Of a stretch of DNA of 64,000 nucleotides, positions 46,559 through 58,250 are shown piece after piece. A program made the translations under genes and the position numbers. How positions within the stretch are numbered: position 1 is the first letter of the stretch; every line of letters starts with the position of its first letter. Origin of the DNA: Ustulina deusta (taxonomy: Eukaryota > Ascomycota > Sordariomycetes > Xylariales > Xylariaceae). The stretch spans positions 372,001-436,000 of the forward strand of contig JAJNNX010000011.1 of NCBI GenBank assembly GCA_023159155.1, in the 5' to 3' direction. The notes under the pieces are model-generated. The model was given only the letters and a program-made list of their open reading frames with translations, had not been told where the DNA came from and searched no databases.

Positions 46559-46822
46559 TCAGAATTTTCTAGCAAATGTTCGGACTAGGAAACCGTCGTT
46601 CCACTCGGTCATACCCACTTCGCTAAAAACGAAGGCATCGGGGCGGTTACCTTGGCAGGATATGAGATAGTAACCTGCCAATCCGACAGGTGGTGAATCT
46701 CGGTCGCTCGGTGCAATGATGTCTTCGCAGAGTGACTTGCCTTCATCTTGGCTACGTCGGCTCCTCCGTATGACAAGTTGCAGACACTGAGCCTGTAATC
46801 TCGGCGGGTTTGAATTAACTGG
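46559..46822 (-). pseudogene. Unrecognised coding-like relic (terminal exon?)
   Basis: The minus strand is open for 87 codons with coding-like content (LCEDIIAPSDRDSPPVGLAG, then DAFVFSEVGMTEWNDGFLV) and a TGA at the end, but no early Met. An acceptor-like GATTACAG near its start would suit a terminal exon. I do not recognise the family. It includes copy 2 of the 21-bp match. Confidence 0.3.
46618..46638 (-). repeat. 21-bp match, copy 2
   Basis: Reverse complement identical to 39541-39561. The two copies flank the C14/TPR-CHAT region about 7 kb apart in inverted orientation. Confidence 0.9.
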
Positions 46823-47116
46823 TTAATAATATCCTTTTATCCCACGTGGTACCGAGTTGATGCCGGTAGCTTAGACTAGATCTAGCCTCTTTGTAGCAGA
46901 TCTCGGATGGTCACTCACTTTATGGCAATAGATATTGCAATTATCCGTAGGTTGAAGGGGATTGGCCCGCTTCTAGATAAGTTCGATGGCTGTCTATGTG
47001 TCTGTGCTGTTGCCTTCATAAGGCCCGTATCCTGCAAGCTGTGTGAACAAGTAGGTAATAGAAGAAGGGAAGCAGGCGAATAGTGTGTTTCGTTAGATCT
47101 ATCTAGATCCTCTAAA

Positions 47117-48625
47117 ATGCTGCGATCATTGCTGGGATCGTCGCTAGTTCCTTTACTCGCACTGAGTAGCACTCTATCTGTGCCTTCATCATGGGCTTCG
47201 CCGCTGCCACGCCAATCGGCTAGCTGGCCTTATGGTCCGTTTGAGGTGTCGGGTGCGGAGATGAAAGACTCGCGTGGTGAAACTATTGTATATGCTGGCA
47301 CAAACTGGCCGGGCCACGGCGAGGTCAGTAAGTAACATCCGGGTATACCAAGAAATACCCTGGCAGATTGGGTTTTGTCATGGGCGGGTTCTACTTGCTC
47401 TCATTACCACTGCGGTAGTTATTCTCGAGAAACGGAGCTGACTCTAGATATCACAGTGATCCCTGATGGGCTACAATATCAGTCGATCGGGACCATCGTC
47501 TCCAAAATCAAGAGCCTTGGCATGAACGCAATCCGTCTGACCTACGCCATTCAGATGGTCGATCAGTTCTATGCGAATGGCAACAAGGATACGACGGTTC
47601 AGCAGTCGTTCAATAATGCCCTCGGCGCAACCAATGGTCCAAAGGTGTATGCCAAGTTCCTTGCTAACAACCCGTCCTTCAATGCGAGCACGACGCGATT
47701 GGATGTGTTCGACGCCGTGGCTGCAGAGTGCGCCAAGCAGCGTAAGTGAGCAAGATGATCTCGTCCAGTCAGATATATACCTCGCAGTATGTGGCATACA
47801 CTGAATTCTAGCTCTTGCACAGAGATCCACGTCCACCTCGACAATCATATGTCACGAGCTGCTTGGTGCTGTTCGACAGCAGATGGCAACTCATGGTTTG
47901 GTGACACGGATTATAACATCCAAAATTGGGTCCGTGGGCTCAGTTTTATGGCGAACCACGGAAGGTCGTGGACGGCGCTGACGTCAATGTCGTTGCGCAA
48001 TGAGCTGCGCTCGCCTGACAGCAACCCTACGCTCAAATCACAGTCATACAACTGGCGCGACTGGTACACATACTCGAGGCAGGGTAGCAGTGCGATCCAC
48101 GACGCCAACCCCGACATCCTCATATTCCTATCAGGCCTCGACTTCGACACATGGATAACGCCTGTTTTCCAGGGGACGGCGATGACGCCGGGGACAGCCA
48201 AGTACAGCGCCTCGGACTTCCCGGGCTACGCGAACAAGCTAGTTCTCGAGGTGCACAACTACAACAATGACGCGACGAGCTGCTCGAGCCTGCAGAGCTC
48301 ACTCTACAACAACGGATTCCAGGCAATGCACGAGGAAGACACCAAGGCGGTCAACGTGTTCCCCGTGGTGCTCAGCGAGTTCGGGTTTGCGCAGACGGAC
48401 TCGGAATGGAGACGCGTGTATGCTACGTGCATCGCGAGCTACCTGGCACAGCAGAAGGCCGGGTGGTTCATCTGGGTTCTCAGCGGCAGCTATTATATCC
48501 GATCCGGCACGCAGGACTACGAGGAGACCTGGGGCTTGTTGTCGCATGACTGGTCCACTTGGCGGTCTCAGTCGTATATCGAGGGGGGGCTTAAGCCGCT
48601 TGTGACAAATACGGTCAAGAATTAG
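47117..48625 (+). CDS. Secreted glycoside hydrolase family 5 (cellulase-like)
   Basis: Exons 47117-47327, 47457-47741 and 47823-48625; introns of 129 and 81 nt; 432 aa. A signal peptide (SLLGSSLVPLLALSSTLSV) is followed by the GH5 TIM barrel: VYAGTNWPGHGEVMIPDGLQ, IKSLGMNAIRLTYAI, VHLDNHMSRAAWCC, acid/base Glu in SLRNELR (about 225), HNYNND, and the nucleophile Glu in LSEFGF (about 351). This GH5 type is secreted by many fungi and acts on plant or fungal cell-wall beta-glucans; the exact substrate is not predictable. The first intron is longer than usual, and I see no small exon inside it. Confidence 0.9.
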
Positions 48626-49320
48626 GCGTCCTCGGTAACTTCAAAGAGCTATCTATCATGTGGATGCGCTTGTAAGGCTGCATATCCGCGCTGGGCTGAA
48701 GAACAACACAATACGGATGTTGCAGCGAACTCATGTTTGGTCTGTTGTAAATAAATAAAGGAAGTGAGGGCAATCGCTACGTGATGTCCAATCTCAAGAC
48801 ACCCGTAATTGGTAGAGAGAGTTGGTTCGGTACCATTATTGATTGTTTCTCCTCTGACGGGTTGTCGTTCACCTATAAAAATTGTAGGAACAGCTTGTTA
48901 GGTACATGTACATTGTAGATAAGATCACATAAGCGTTAGTTAAGGTAGTACCTACCTATGTATTACATATAGCTACAATATATATGAGATGTAGTAGGTA
49001 CCTCCCTAGCTACCGAAGTGGGGCTGACGGAGCTAGACTGGAAGTGCCTGGAGAAAGTGCACTCGCTACCTACCTCCCTCCCGTCTATCGAAACCTGGGA
49101 GTATGATGTCTTGCCTTGCTTCTTGTTAACCAACCTCGCTTCTGTGGACATGACCTAAATATATCTTTATCTCTCCGCCTTCCTTTTCGTTGCTGCCATC
49201 GGTAGTACAATGCACTTGTGTACCTGATTCTGCAGGGCCAAGTCTTCCAGGGATCCTCTCCGCCTCGCAGTTTTTTTTCCCGCGCCAACCTCGGATTTAC
49301 CGTTTCGCCTCATCATACAG
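48626..49320. other. Intergenic
   Basis: Contains TACCTA-type motifs at about 48945-48960 and 48991-49012. It is the promoter side of the nucleoporin gene; nothing else seen. Confidence 0.5.
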
Positions 49321-51087
49321 ATGGCGCCTCTCTGCAAGTTTTACCAACAAGGCAATTGTCGGAATGGAGGTAGGGTTGAATAAGAAGGCTACATTGGAGG
49401 CCTGAGCATGGCTGACGATGATATTGCAGCGAATTGCCGGTTTGAACATCCCGGGGCCAACACGAACTCGAATCCCTTCGGTGCTCCCAGCGCCAACCGC
49501 TTCAATGCCCTGAACACCGCCTCGACGAGGCCGCCGGATGACACAACCCCTTACAAGATCACCAAAGACATGATCAGGACCGATCTCGCCAATGAGCGCC
49601 CGACATGGATCTTGTCATGTTATGGCCCCGGCAAGGAAGCCCCCGAGCAACTCTTCGGCGGATATCCACGCGAACAGAGTCTCGAGGAGGTCATGGTATA
49701 CATAAGGGGATCTGCGAATCCGCAACAGGCGGTAGGTCTGGGTCATCGCCGTGGTTTTCTCTTTCGACACGACTACTTACACAGAACTCGATGCTAGATC
49801 TCAGAGGTTACCGCCCTCCACAACCAAGCTGAGCAGCAGATCCAGACCACTCTCGGCAATATTGACGGCGCCTTTCAGTTCGTCCTTGCTGGCGCAAACA
49901 AGCACCCGAATCGTATAGATATATGCGCACAAAACACCATGGAGGGGGGCACAACGGGTGTATTTGCTGTCAAGACGGGCTTTGCAGACAACCCATTAAC
50001 CTCCAATACCAGTGCCAATCAGAATCCCTTCTCAACAACGACGCAGTCAAACCCTTTCAGTAGTGGGACGCCCGCCTTCGGTCAGCCGTCTACGCTCGGT
50101 CAGAGACCCAATCCCTTCGGAGCTGCACCCACTTCTCAGTTTGGCCAGCCCTCACAGATGGGTGCTGCCGCCCCGGCCTTCGGGCAACCGTCACAAATGG
50201 GAGCATCTGCCCCTGCATTCGGAAAACCTTCAACCTTGGGCCAGGGACCAAGTCCATTCGCCGCAGCATCGGCTGGGGCACCTTCACCATTCTCCCAGGC
50301 TAGTCAACCCACACCCTTCGGGGCCCCAGCCGCTTCATCCGCAAATCCATTTGGCCAGCCGGGCGGCACGCTCTCAGGGGTTAGTCCTTTTGCCCAAGTC
50401 CCTGGGGCCACAACCTCGACCGCTTCGCCGTTTGGGCAACCCGCAGCGCTTAACCCTTTTGCCCAAGGTGCCGCGTCAAAGGATCAGTCCATGGACACTT
50501 CGGCCCCAGAGCCCGCCCCAAGCAATCCATTTAATCAGCAGCCGAATACAAACATCGGTTCAAATACACAACTCGGCAACCCCTTCGGCAACCCAAACTC
50601 TGGACCCGCGAATGTAGTCACCAACCCGTTTAGTCAAGGGATGTCACAAAACCAACCAACCCAAACCCATCCATTCCAGACACCGTCTTCCACGGCGAAC
50701 AAACCCGGCCCTTATGCACCGGGAAGTACAAAGCAACACCCACCTGCTGAGAGTTATATGGCAAAGGCCATGAATGGCCAGATCGCCGCCTTCAAGAACC
50801 AACCGATTGTCTACAAATGGAAGGTCAACGACAGATATCAAGATCAAGCACCCCCAAATCCAAGTCTGGACCAGCAGATACCAGGGATCCGGAAACCGGA
50901 TGGTACCTGGCGCAAGATCCTGTTTCCTGGTGGCCCGCCCGCTTACAACAAGGATACCGAGCCAGACGCTACCCAGTACGACGCTACTGTCAAAGCGACA
51001 TACGATCAAATGGCGGCCTCGGGTCGGTTTCAAGGGGCTATGCCCGAGGTACCACCAATGAGAGAAGATTGTCTTTGGACATTCTAA
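49321..51087 (+). CDS. NUP42: CCCH zinc-finger FG nucleoporin (Nup42/Amo1 type)
   Basis: Exons 49321-49369, 49430-49731 and 49798-51087; introns of 60 and 66 nt; 546 aa. A single CCCH finger at the extreme N-terminus is split by intron 1 (CKFYQQGNCRNG joined to ANCRFEHPG). A helical region follows, then a long FG/GLFG-like stretch with many NPFG, PAFGQP and SPFAQ units. A conserved C-terminal segment (YNKDTEPDATQYDATVKATY ... PEVPPMREDCLWTF) matches fungal Amo1/Nup42 relatives. These sit on the cytoplasmic face of the pore and help Dbp5/Gle1-dependent mRNA export. It converges on the uS10 gene, 356 bp apart. Confidence 0.85.
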
Positions 51088-51443
51088 AACTGGGATATAT
51101 AGGAATTGTACGAGTAACACGGTGGCATAACGCTGGTACTTGGCGGCGGAGGTGTTATTGCTTTATGAACTGAAGTGGCCAAGCACATGATGATTTCATT
51201 CATGGCATTAGATACCCCAGATCCGAATTCAAGACAGGTTCGAGTCTAGTATTTCACTATGCTTCTGTTAGAATGTGACTTAGATTGTTTATTTTTATTT
51301 TATTTTTTTTATATTGAGGAGTCGCTGCTGGCGTGTCTAGCATCTGTCCAAGATTGGGTTTCTCAAGATGGAGCTAGAGTAACGAGACCTCCTCAGCATC
51401 GCATCGCATTCAAGTTGGCCGTCATGATTCCGCTTGCGCGCAC
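51088..51443. other. Convergent 3' region NUP42 / RPS20
   Basis: 356 bp holding both 3' UTRs; T-rich stretch near 51290-51310. No gene. Confidence 0.6.
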
Positions 51444-52056
51444 TTAGGCGGCAATGGTGACCTCGACTTCGACACCAGCCTCAATGTTAACAATGATCTG
51501 CTTCACGATCTCCGTCGGTGCAGACAAGTCAATAAGGCGTTTATAAATTCTCTGAAATGGCAAGTCAGCCTCTTGTAGGAATGTGGATACGTTATATTTA
51601 GTGAGACTTACCATCTCGTAGCAATCCCACGTTTTAGAGCCCTCACCGCAAGGAGTTTTCCGGGTGGTGACCTTGAGGACCTTGGTAGGGAGACGGACGG
51701 CTGGATATCGTATTAGTGTTCTGCCTTCAACGAGGATCGGTTCCGTTGGCAAGACGTACGGCCCTTGACACGAAGGTCCTTGCTCTTGGCACGGTCAATC
51801 AGCTCCTGGGAAACCTTCTCCAGGGACTGGACTGTAGACGAGGGTCAGTAGGAGAATACACCAGACAAGATGGGGAGAGGTAGTCGAGTACATACCCTTG
51901 CGAGAGGTCAAGGTGATGCGGATCTTGTGAGTCTTGGGCGCCTCGCTGCAAAGGGTCATCTGTTAGCCCAACCTCCGGAAAGCCAAAGAACAAGCGGCTA
52001 AATGAAGTAGCTGTGATGCCTTACCCGAAGTCCTTGTCCTTGTTGTTGTAAGACAT
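51444..52056 (-). CDS. RPS20: 40S ribosomal protein uS10 (Rps20)
   Basis: Five exons: 52056-52025, 51945-51896, 51831-51760, 51700-51612 and 51551-51444; 116 aa. The sequence is unmistakable: [77 protein letters not shown], ending [10 protein letters not shown]. Four small introns in a gene of this size are typical of ribosomal-protein genes. The N-terminus [10 protein letters not shown] puts lysines at positions 6 and 8, the same positions that Hel2 ubiquitinates on yeast uS10 at collided ribosomes. Its promoter is shared with the CUE3-type gene. Confidence 0.97.
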
Positions 52057-52721
52057 GGTGGCTACCTGATATGGAATCGAGGAGAGATGGCAGGAATGGA
52101 TTGCTGGGACTAATTGAAGATGCCTTCACGACTATAATCGGGCCCAGTTGTCAGCAAGCCGTGAATACGTATCTGTGAATGAATGGACTACCCACCTCGA
52201 ACGTATTGCGTCTCGGTAACGTGATGAAGGCCGATGATCGATCAAAAACGAAGATATTGGGAGCTTCTGGGGAAGATTAGAAAAAATGGCAGCTTGGTGG
52301 GGCTGTTGATAAGCAGTATATTGAATTTCCATGTCTGTGGATGGCTAAAATTGGCCCGATAAGATAAGGGTTGGGTGTTAGGTTGTATGCTACCAAGATA
52401 GAATAAGTACCTATAAGATTCAAGATACCCACTACTAATGTGGGTCTATCTCCCCCAATCATCGTCTATTTTTGTCTGTTAGCAGGTCCCAGCATACCTA
52501 GGGTACAGTATAGAGTCATCCGGTGAACACTGGATACCTAACCTACCTAGTGGAGGCTCATTATGATTACATCTCACTCAGCCTACCATTCTTCAATTAA
52601 ATATTAAGCCTGATGTTAATCTAAGATGGCTATCAAATGATTGATTATTTTCCTACCTTCTCCATTTCCCATTGATGCCACAAAACTCCATCTCGCGGCT
52701 TGATACCTGTCAGTGATCATC
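52057..52721. promoter_or_regulatory. Bidirectional promoter RPS20 / CUE3
   Basis: 665 bp between two divergent start codons, with no other gene. It includes a TACCTA-type motif near 52536-52552. Co-regulation is inferred from the arrangement only. Confidence 0.55.
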
Positions 52722-54777
52722 ATGTCTCCAACCCTGCCTTCGTTTGCACCTTTCCCTGAGGCCCCTTGGAGAGATCGTATCGTCCCAGTCGAATGGGAAA
52801 TCTGCCTCTCAACTTGGCTTGCGCTGACCGAAGCGTATTTGTCTCTGTCCGAGCATGACCTGTCACGCCACATAAAACAGGATGAGTCCATTACATCTTT
52901 CCTGGGATCCTTTGTCAATGAAGTAGCCGCTTCTGGCACCGCCATTCTCGGGTCCTCTCGAACATCTTCCCTTCTTTTTCGCCAGTGCTTCATCTTAAGC
53001 TCGAGGCTGTTACATCTATCGCCTGCCCCGTCTCAGTTACTAACCTGGGAATTCCTTTCCGACTTCGGTCGACTCTATGGGAAGAAAAAGGCAGGACCGC
53101 CCATTCAACTTGCGTCTCGAACACTGCAAGCTGAGACCTCTCTACAAGGTCTAAAAAAGTCACTTGTGCACTCTCTTGATTCTGGCATCCAAGGAGACCT
53201 ACCGTCCCTTGAAACGCGCTTGAAGAGGCTGAATCATCTTATACACATGTCACCCCATGTGGCGGCCTTCTTTTTAGCCGGTAGCGACTTCCTTGATGGC
53301 CTCGTTAGTTGCTTCAAGGTCATGAACCCTCCTTTGAGGAAGGCTATCATCACTACTGCCTACCTTTGTCTTATTGGGTTGACAGAAGGTGACTCTCCAA
53401 AACATTCCATGCTCACCGACCAACTCTATTCTCTGAAGGCTGTGGCCGATGCTCACAAAGCTGGTCCGCTCAACGCCAACGACTCCATGGTTTCTGAGTT
53501 GGTAACAGTAACACCAATTCTGAAACAGGTTCGATATCGTCTCGAAACCTCAGATACAGGGCTCACCCGTACCAAACCTGTCCTCGCTGCTCTAGAGGGA
53601 TACCACAAACCCGGTGTTAGTGCACGACCAAAACGTCCAATTAAGCGTAAGATCGATAAGGGCAAAGGTATCATGACGGAAGAACAAGGTGACATTTCAG
53701 GGGAAATGCGGGTACATCGAATGAGTCAAATCTCCCAGATACAGGATCTGTTCCCAGACTTAGGATCCAGATTCGTCTCACAACTGCTTGATGAGTACGG
53801 TGACAACACGGAACAAGTCATAGCGCATTTACTTGAAGATTCGCTACCGCCTCATTTAGCTAGAGCTGACCGCACCAAGGAGTTGTTAGTTCTTCCAGAT
53901 GCATGCTCTATTAAACTATTCTCTATGCTAATGGAGGTCTAGGTCACCTGAGCGTACACGCAGGAAAAGTCATGATATTGCTCCTCGATCTACGCCTCCC
54001 CAGGTTCCCACACGCCATAGCGTATTTGGTGGTGACGAGTTGGATCAGTTGACTGTCGATGTCTCAAGACTTCATTTCGGGAAACGTAATCCTGAGCGGA
54101 CTGCAGATGACATCCTTAATGATCGTTCTTCTGCCCCCAACAAAGCTGCCATTCTTTTAGCACTTTTAGCTTTTGATGCCGACGATGATGAGAGGGATGA
54201 TACATATGATGCCGTAGATGCTGGGTTCGTCGTGAACGATGGCCACACAGAGGATACTGACGAGCAGAAGCGAAAAGACGCTAATGAAGAAGCACTGTTT
54301 CGAGCATACCAGGCCAATGCTAAATCCTTTGAGAGAGACACAGCGACGAGAAGAGGCGACGCAAGAGCCAAATTAAAGCAAGCAACTAGAATGACGGACG
54401 AAGCCATCGAAGGCTGGGCTGTCATGCTCACCCGGACGCCTCACCAGATGAAGCAACTTGAGACGAAATATAGTGCTTCCAGTGGAACTCAACCAGTATT
54501 TGCCTCGACTTCCTGGCGTGCTCCCTCGGCCCGCTCACCCCCAGAAGACTCGGACGGCGACGGCGTGAGCTCCCGGGGGTCCCATGACCGTGGCCGAGGT
54601 CGAGGGAGAGCACGAGGAAGAGGCAGCGGCCGTGGAGGAAACGTCACAGGGCCTACCGGCGATAAAGAAACCGAAAATGCGAGAAAACGAAAGGAGGCGA
54701 ATAAGGGTTCTAGAGCAAATCATAACCGGCGTGACCAACGTGCCAAAAAGATGGGCCGAGCGGGTTTTCCAGGCTGA
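52722..54777 (+). CDS. CUE3: CUE-domain protein, Cue3/ASCC2-type ribosome-quality-control factor
   Basis: Exons 52722-53884 and 53943-54777; 58-nt phase-2 intron (GTTAGT ... GCTAATG ... TCTAG); 665 aa. The N-terminal helical region (about 1-260, including VEWEICLSTWLALTEAYLSL) matches the ASCC2/Cue3 body. A CUE domain lies at about 335-380 (ISQIQDLFPDLGSRFVSQLL, YGDNTEQVIAHLLEDSLPP). A Lys/Arg/Gly-rich C-terminus (GRGRGRARGRGSGRGG) suits RNA or ribosome contact. In yeast Cue3 (Rqt3) is part of the RQT complex with Slh1 and Rqt4, which binds ubiquitin chains on uS10 and splits stalled ribosomes. Start chosen at the first ATG in frame. Confidence 0.85.
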
Positions 54778-54849
54778 TGGTATGTAAGAAAATGAGCGTA
54801 TACCAAGGCCATAGAGCCGAGCCTCCAACAAGAACGAAAAATGACGTCT

Positions 54850-57572
54850 CTAAAGACGGTTTGAGTACGAATATGTAGGCCTTCTCCGCTTGTCTGAATG
54901 TTGTGTGGTACCCTGCCCCTCCGGTGGAAGAACAGCTGGCCGCTTGCCAAGTGCAATCTCACTCGTTTGTGGGTAACTTGTTTCATATAAATCTTCTTCG
55001 CTTAGAGCCTGTGGATATGGACTTCGCAGCTCTGATACTCCAGGGGACGCCGCCTGGGAGAAAGGGTAGAACGCATGTATCGGCGCTGGAGAAACAACGT
55101 TGCCGCCAAATGGCGAGGCCGTTTCTTCAGGACCGATATGGCGAGTCAGAGAATAGGGGTCTTTCGGGGTTGCGAGTTCCGATACGGATGTAAGATCATT
55201 GTCATGCTCGCCTCGTGCATCGTGCATGCCAATCATGGACATCAAAGATTCCCCTGACGACCGTCTGCTGCTGTCCTTACATTCTCGTATATCGTAGCAT
55301 TGTCTGCAGACTGGGTATACGGGCCATCGATCTGCTTCGTCTCGATACTGAGGGAGCTGAGGCCGGGCCGATATCCCACACTTTTCTTGAATGTCATCGA
55401 AAATATCGGAAATTGGTGTAAAAAATGTAATCCTGGGCCCAGGTCCCCAATATTTGTTTCGCCCCCAGAGCTGTCCAACAAGAGCGTTCGCGTCACTGTC
55501 AATGATGGCAGCGCCACTATCACCTTCGACACCAATGCCGCCTCGTATCCATTCATTCTCGTCGTCATAGGGAAATGGCTCCTCGACAAACCACTCTCGA
55601 GTAGCTTTGCCTGTCCCATTATCCTGGCTATCGACGTACGCTGGAATTTCACAAACTTGTCCCCGCCCAAACCCCGATGTCCGTCCCGTCGAGATGACGC
55701 TAGCACCGGGTGATACCGAGCTTGTGGCAGTGACTGGAGTCTCGCGGCGCTGCGTAACATTGGGGAATCTTCGAAGCAGATTGGCCTGCCGTGTACCGGA
55801 AGAAATGAGGATCCAGTCAGTAACAACGAGAGGAGGTTCTTTGTCGAAATCTTCCCAATACGGATCGTGTGTAATTCGAGTCGTCTTTAAATCAAAACCC
55901 GAGGTCGCCGTCAACTGTCCAACACGGTGGTCTAAGTCATGTAGAACATCGTGCCGCTCTTGCGCACACTGGGCGCGATCTTGCGGCGAAGGATGTTCTA
56001 TAAGCACCGGGGATGTCCGTTGGCTTGCGCCTATAAAAGGGTGAAAGCAGGCGAGCCAATAGCTTCCCCCTGCGGCCATCACACAGGGGCCTAGTGTTGC
56101 TGTTGCCTCTTCCCCATCGTCGAGAGACGCGCCGATACTGTCACCCATACACGGACTGATATACGCAAAGGGATTCCGCGCCGTGCACACCTCATCGGGC
56201 ATTTCTTTACCTAGCCCTCGCGACCAGACGAGACGATCTATCTTGCCAGTAGAGAAGAGGAAAGAAACTGTGCTTCGATGGATCTCCGGAAGGAGATCGC
56301 GGACATGCGCCGCGATGACTATTCGTCGGGCCGTTGTAACAGGACGCCTCGTCATGATGCAAATTCGTCGGGTGTTGGGTTTCCTGCCGCGAATCACACT
56401 AATAACATGTCCAGGACCGCACCATTTTGGTATAAACTCGATCAAAAAAGGGAGTACACCGTGCTCCCAAATGATCGGGAAACTGGCAGAATCCACAAGC
56501 TTTGGCGTTCGAGTTTCGACTATCCCTGGACTATCGGCACTTTTCGGTAGTCCTGTCTGTCGTCAGCTCATCTCATTTGCCTAATCCTCTATGACCTACC
56601 AATGGCTCGCCGTAGCCTTTTCTCAAGCACTGTTCTCAGTTGTTCTCGGCACCTTTTCTTGGAAATCCCAATTGACATTTCCATTTTGAGGACTCTGTCT
56701 TCAGTTGCATTCATTCTATTCGTAACTGCCTTCTCCATCGGCAAATCATTCGGCACATCATGCGGTAGAGCGAGGCTAGCTCCCAGCAGGTTGGCGGAAC
56801 GACATGCCTTAGTGCTTAAATTGTCGTGGTTGCTATGATCCCATTGCACATGGCAAGCAAGAAGATCACGCGTTTTGAATACTGTTTCCGTACAGCCTGA
56901 GACGGGACACTCTAGCAAATGCTCCATCTTAACGTGCCGGTTTAGTTCCCCTCGAGTGGCAAAGCCACCGCTCTCGCACACTCCGTTACTGCCCCATAGA
57001 CATATGTGCGAGTTTCCCGATTTGTCCTGCTCGGCAAGTCTATCCTTTGCCTGAGTAATATCGCGGCTAGACATTGAACATGTAAATACGCCAACAACAT
57101 TCGGGGATGGCGTGGTTGATGTACGTAGAGGACTTGGAACCCGCGATGTGCTAGAACCATTGCAAGGCTCTGGCGTTGGTTCTGTTAGAATAGCCGAGCA
57201 TACGGAACCTACAGAGGAGGTCCGGGAGATCGGGGATAGACCGGTCACGGAGCTCGCAGTACTAGGCATGTAAGCTGGGTCTCCGGAATACGAAAAGCCT
57301 GAGACTTCAGTGCCAGGGAATTTATCGGTGCCCCCGAAGGCAGCACCGACCCCAAGTGCCAGCGGCCCAACACTAGCATCCGACCAGACAGAGTCTCGGC
57401 GGGTAAGTGCAGAATAGACGGGATCATCAAATGGAACTGGATTGTTGAAAACAACTGGCTCCGGACCATATCCACCAGGGAAACGGCGAGCATTGCCGTC
57501 GTGTGCGACACGATTCCTTTGTCTTGGTACCTGAGGTCTGGGGGCATAATTGGGATTCTGATGAGTGGACAT
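54850..57572 (-). CDS. C2H2 zinc finger - chymotrypsin-like protease fusion
   Basis: Exons 57572-56600 and 56552-54850; a 47-nt intron (GTAGGT ... GAGCTGACGACAGACAG) joins two large frames; 891 aa. The N-terminal third is Ser/Pro-rich, then has two finger-like units (CLWGSNGVC ... HVKMEH and CPVSGC ... CHVQWDH, about 193-255). An alpha/beta segment (VISVIRGRKPNTRRICIMT) precedes a protease-like domain with His in SYWLACFHPF (about 494), Asp in VVTDWILIS (about 570) and Ser in GVEGDSGAAII (about 671). WGRNKYWGPGPRITFFTPIS follows. This is the order and spacing of a chymotrypsin-fold triad. The tail is disordered. There is no signal peptide, so it would act inside the cell. I know no named family with this fusion. 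Confidence 0.7.
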
Positions 57573-58250
57573 GATTTCAGCCTATATTCCTACCCACGGA
57601 CGATCGCTCGGCCGTACCAGAATGACAACAATGGAAGTGTCGATTTTTTTTTTTCGTCGTTCCTTAAGGTTTATTCGTTCTGTTTTGAATCGAAAGGCAA
57701 CCCTTAAATGAGGCCAGAATGATCCTATTACCCGAGTTTTCCACAAGAAAGAGAGTAAGACCAGGGAAGAGGCCTCCACATATCAGGCAACATCTCGGCC
57801 CCCAAGCTGCGGCGCAGCAGCAGATGTGGGCATCTATCTAGCGTGGTTCGCAACCCATTATCGCCTTGCCGTCACTTGCAAGCACACATTCATCGTTATT
57901 GAGTTGCCATTCTTGGACACCATACTAGAGTTGTTGCCCTCTCTCAGTTATGGTTCCCTAATTGGTATGATCAGTGGAGTCAGATAAACTGGCGCCTATA
58001 TCTCGAAAAGGCGCACGGTGACTGCATGTTCTTCAATCCCCTACGTATTTTGTCCTCGAACGCGACATTGACTTACATATACATACACATGACATATTGA
58101 TTGAAAGATAAACCCAAGGTACGGAATGAAATTGCCCACATCTTTGACCAACCGCATCTGATACAACAAGCAATCTCATCACCCCCTCCCCCTCCCCCCC
58201 CCCCCCTCCTCTCTTAAAAATAAAAAAAGTAATTCATATTTGTCGCTTCT
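57573..58250. other. Intergenic between protease paralogs
   Basis: No gene. A C-rich tract lies at 58182-58209 just downstream of the second paralog's 3' end. Confidence 0.55.
58182..58209. repeat. Poly-C/T tract
   Basis: Nearly pure C with occasional T, a simple low-complexity run. Confidence 0.9.

Larger units (their letters stand above)
46113..47116. other. Intergenic around the relic
   Basis: Apart from the relic at 46559-46822 I see only AT-rich DNA and the promoter of the secreted GH5 gene. Confidence 0.45.

Noticed and set aside
51088..51443. T-rich segment as a terminator
   Set aside because: Low-complexity 3' UTR sequence; eukaryotic termination sites cannot be called from this.
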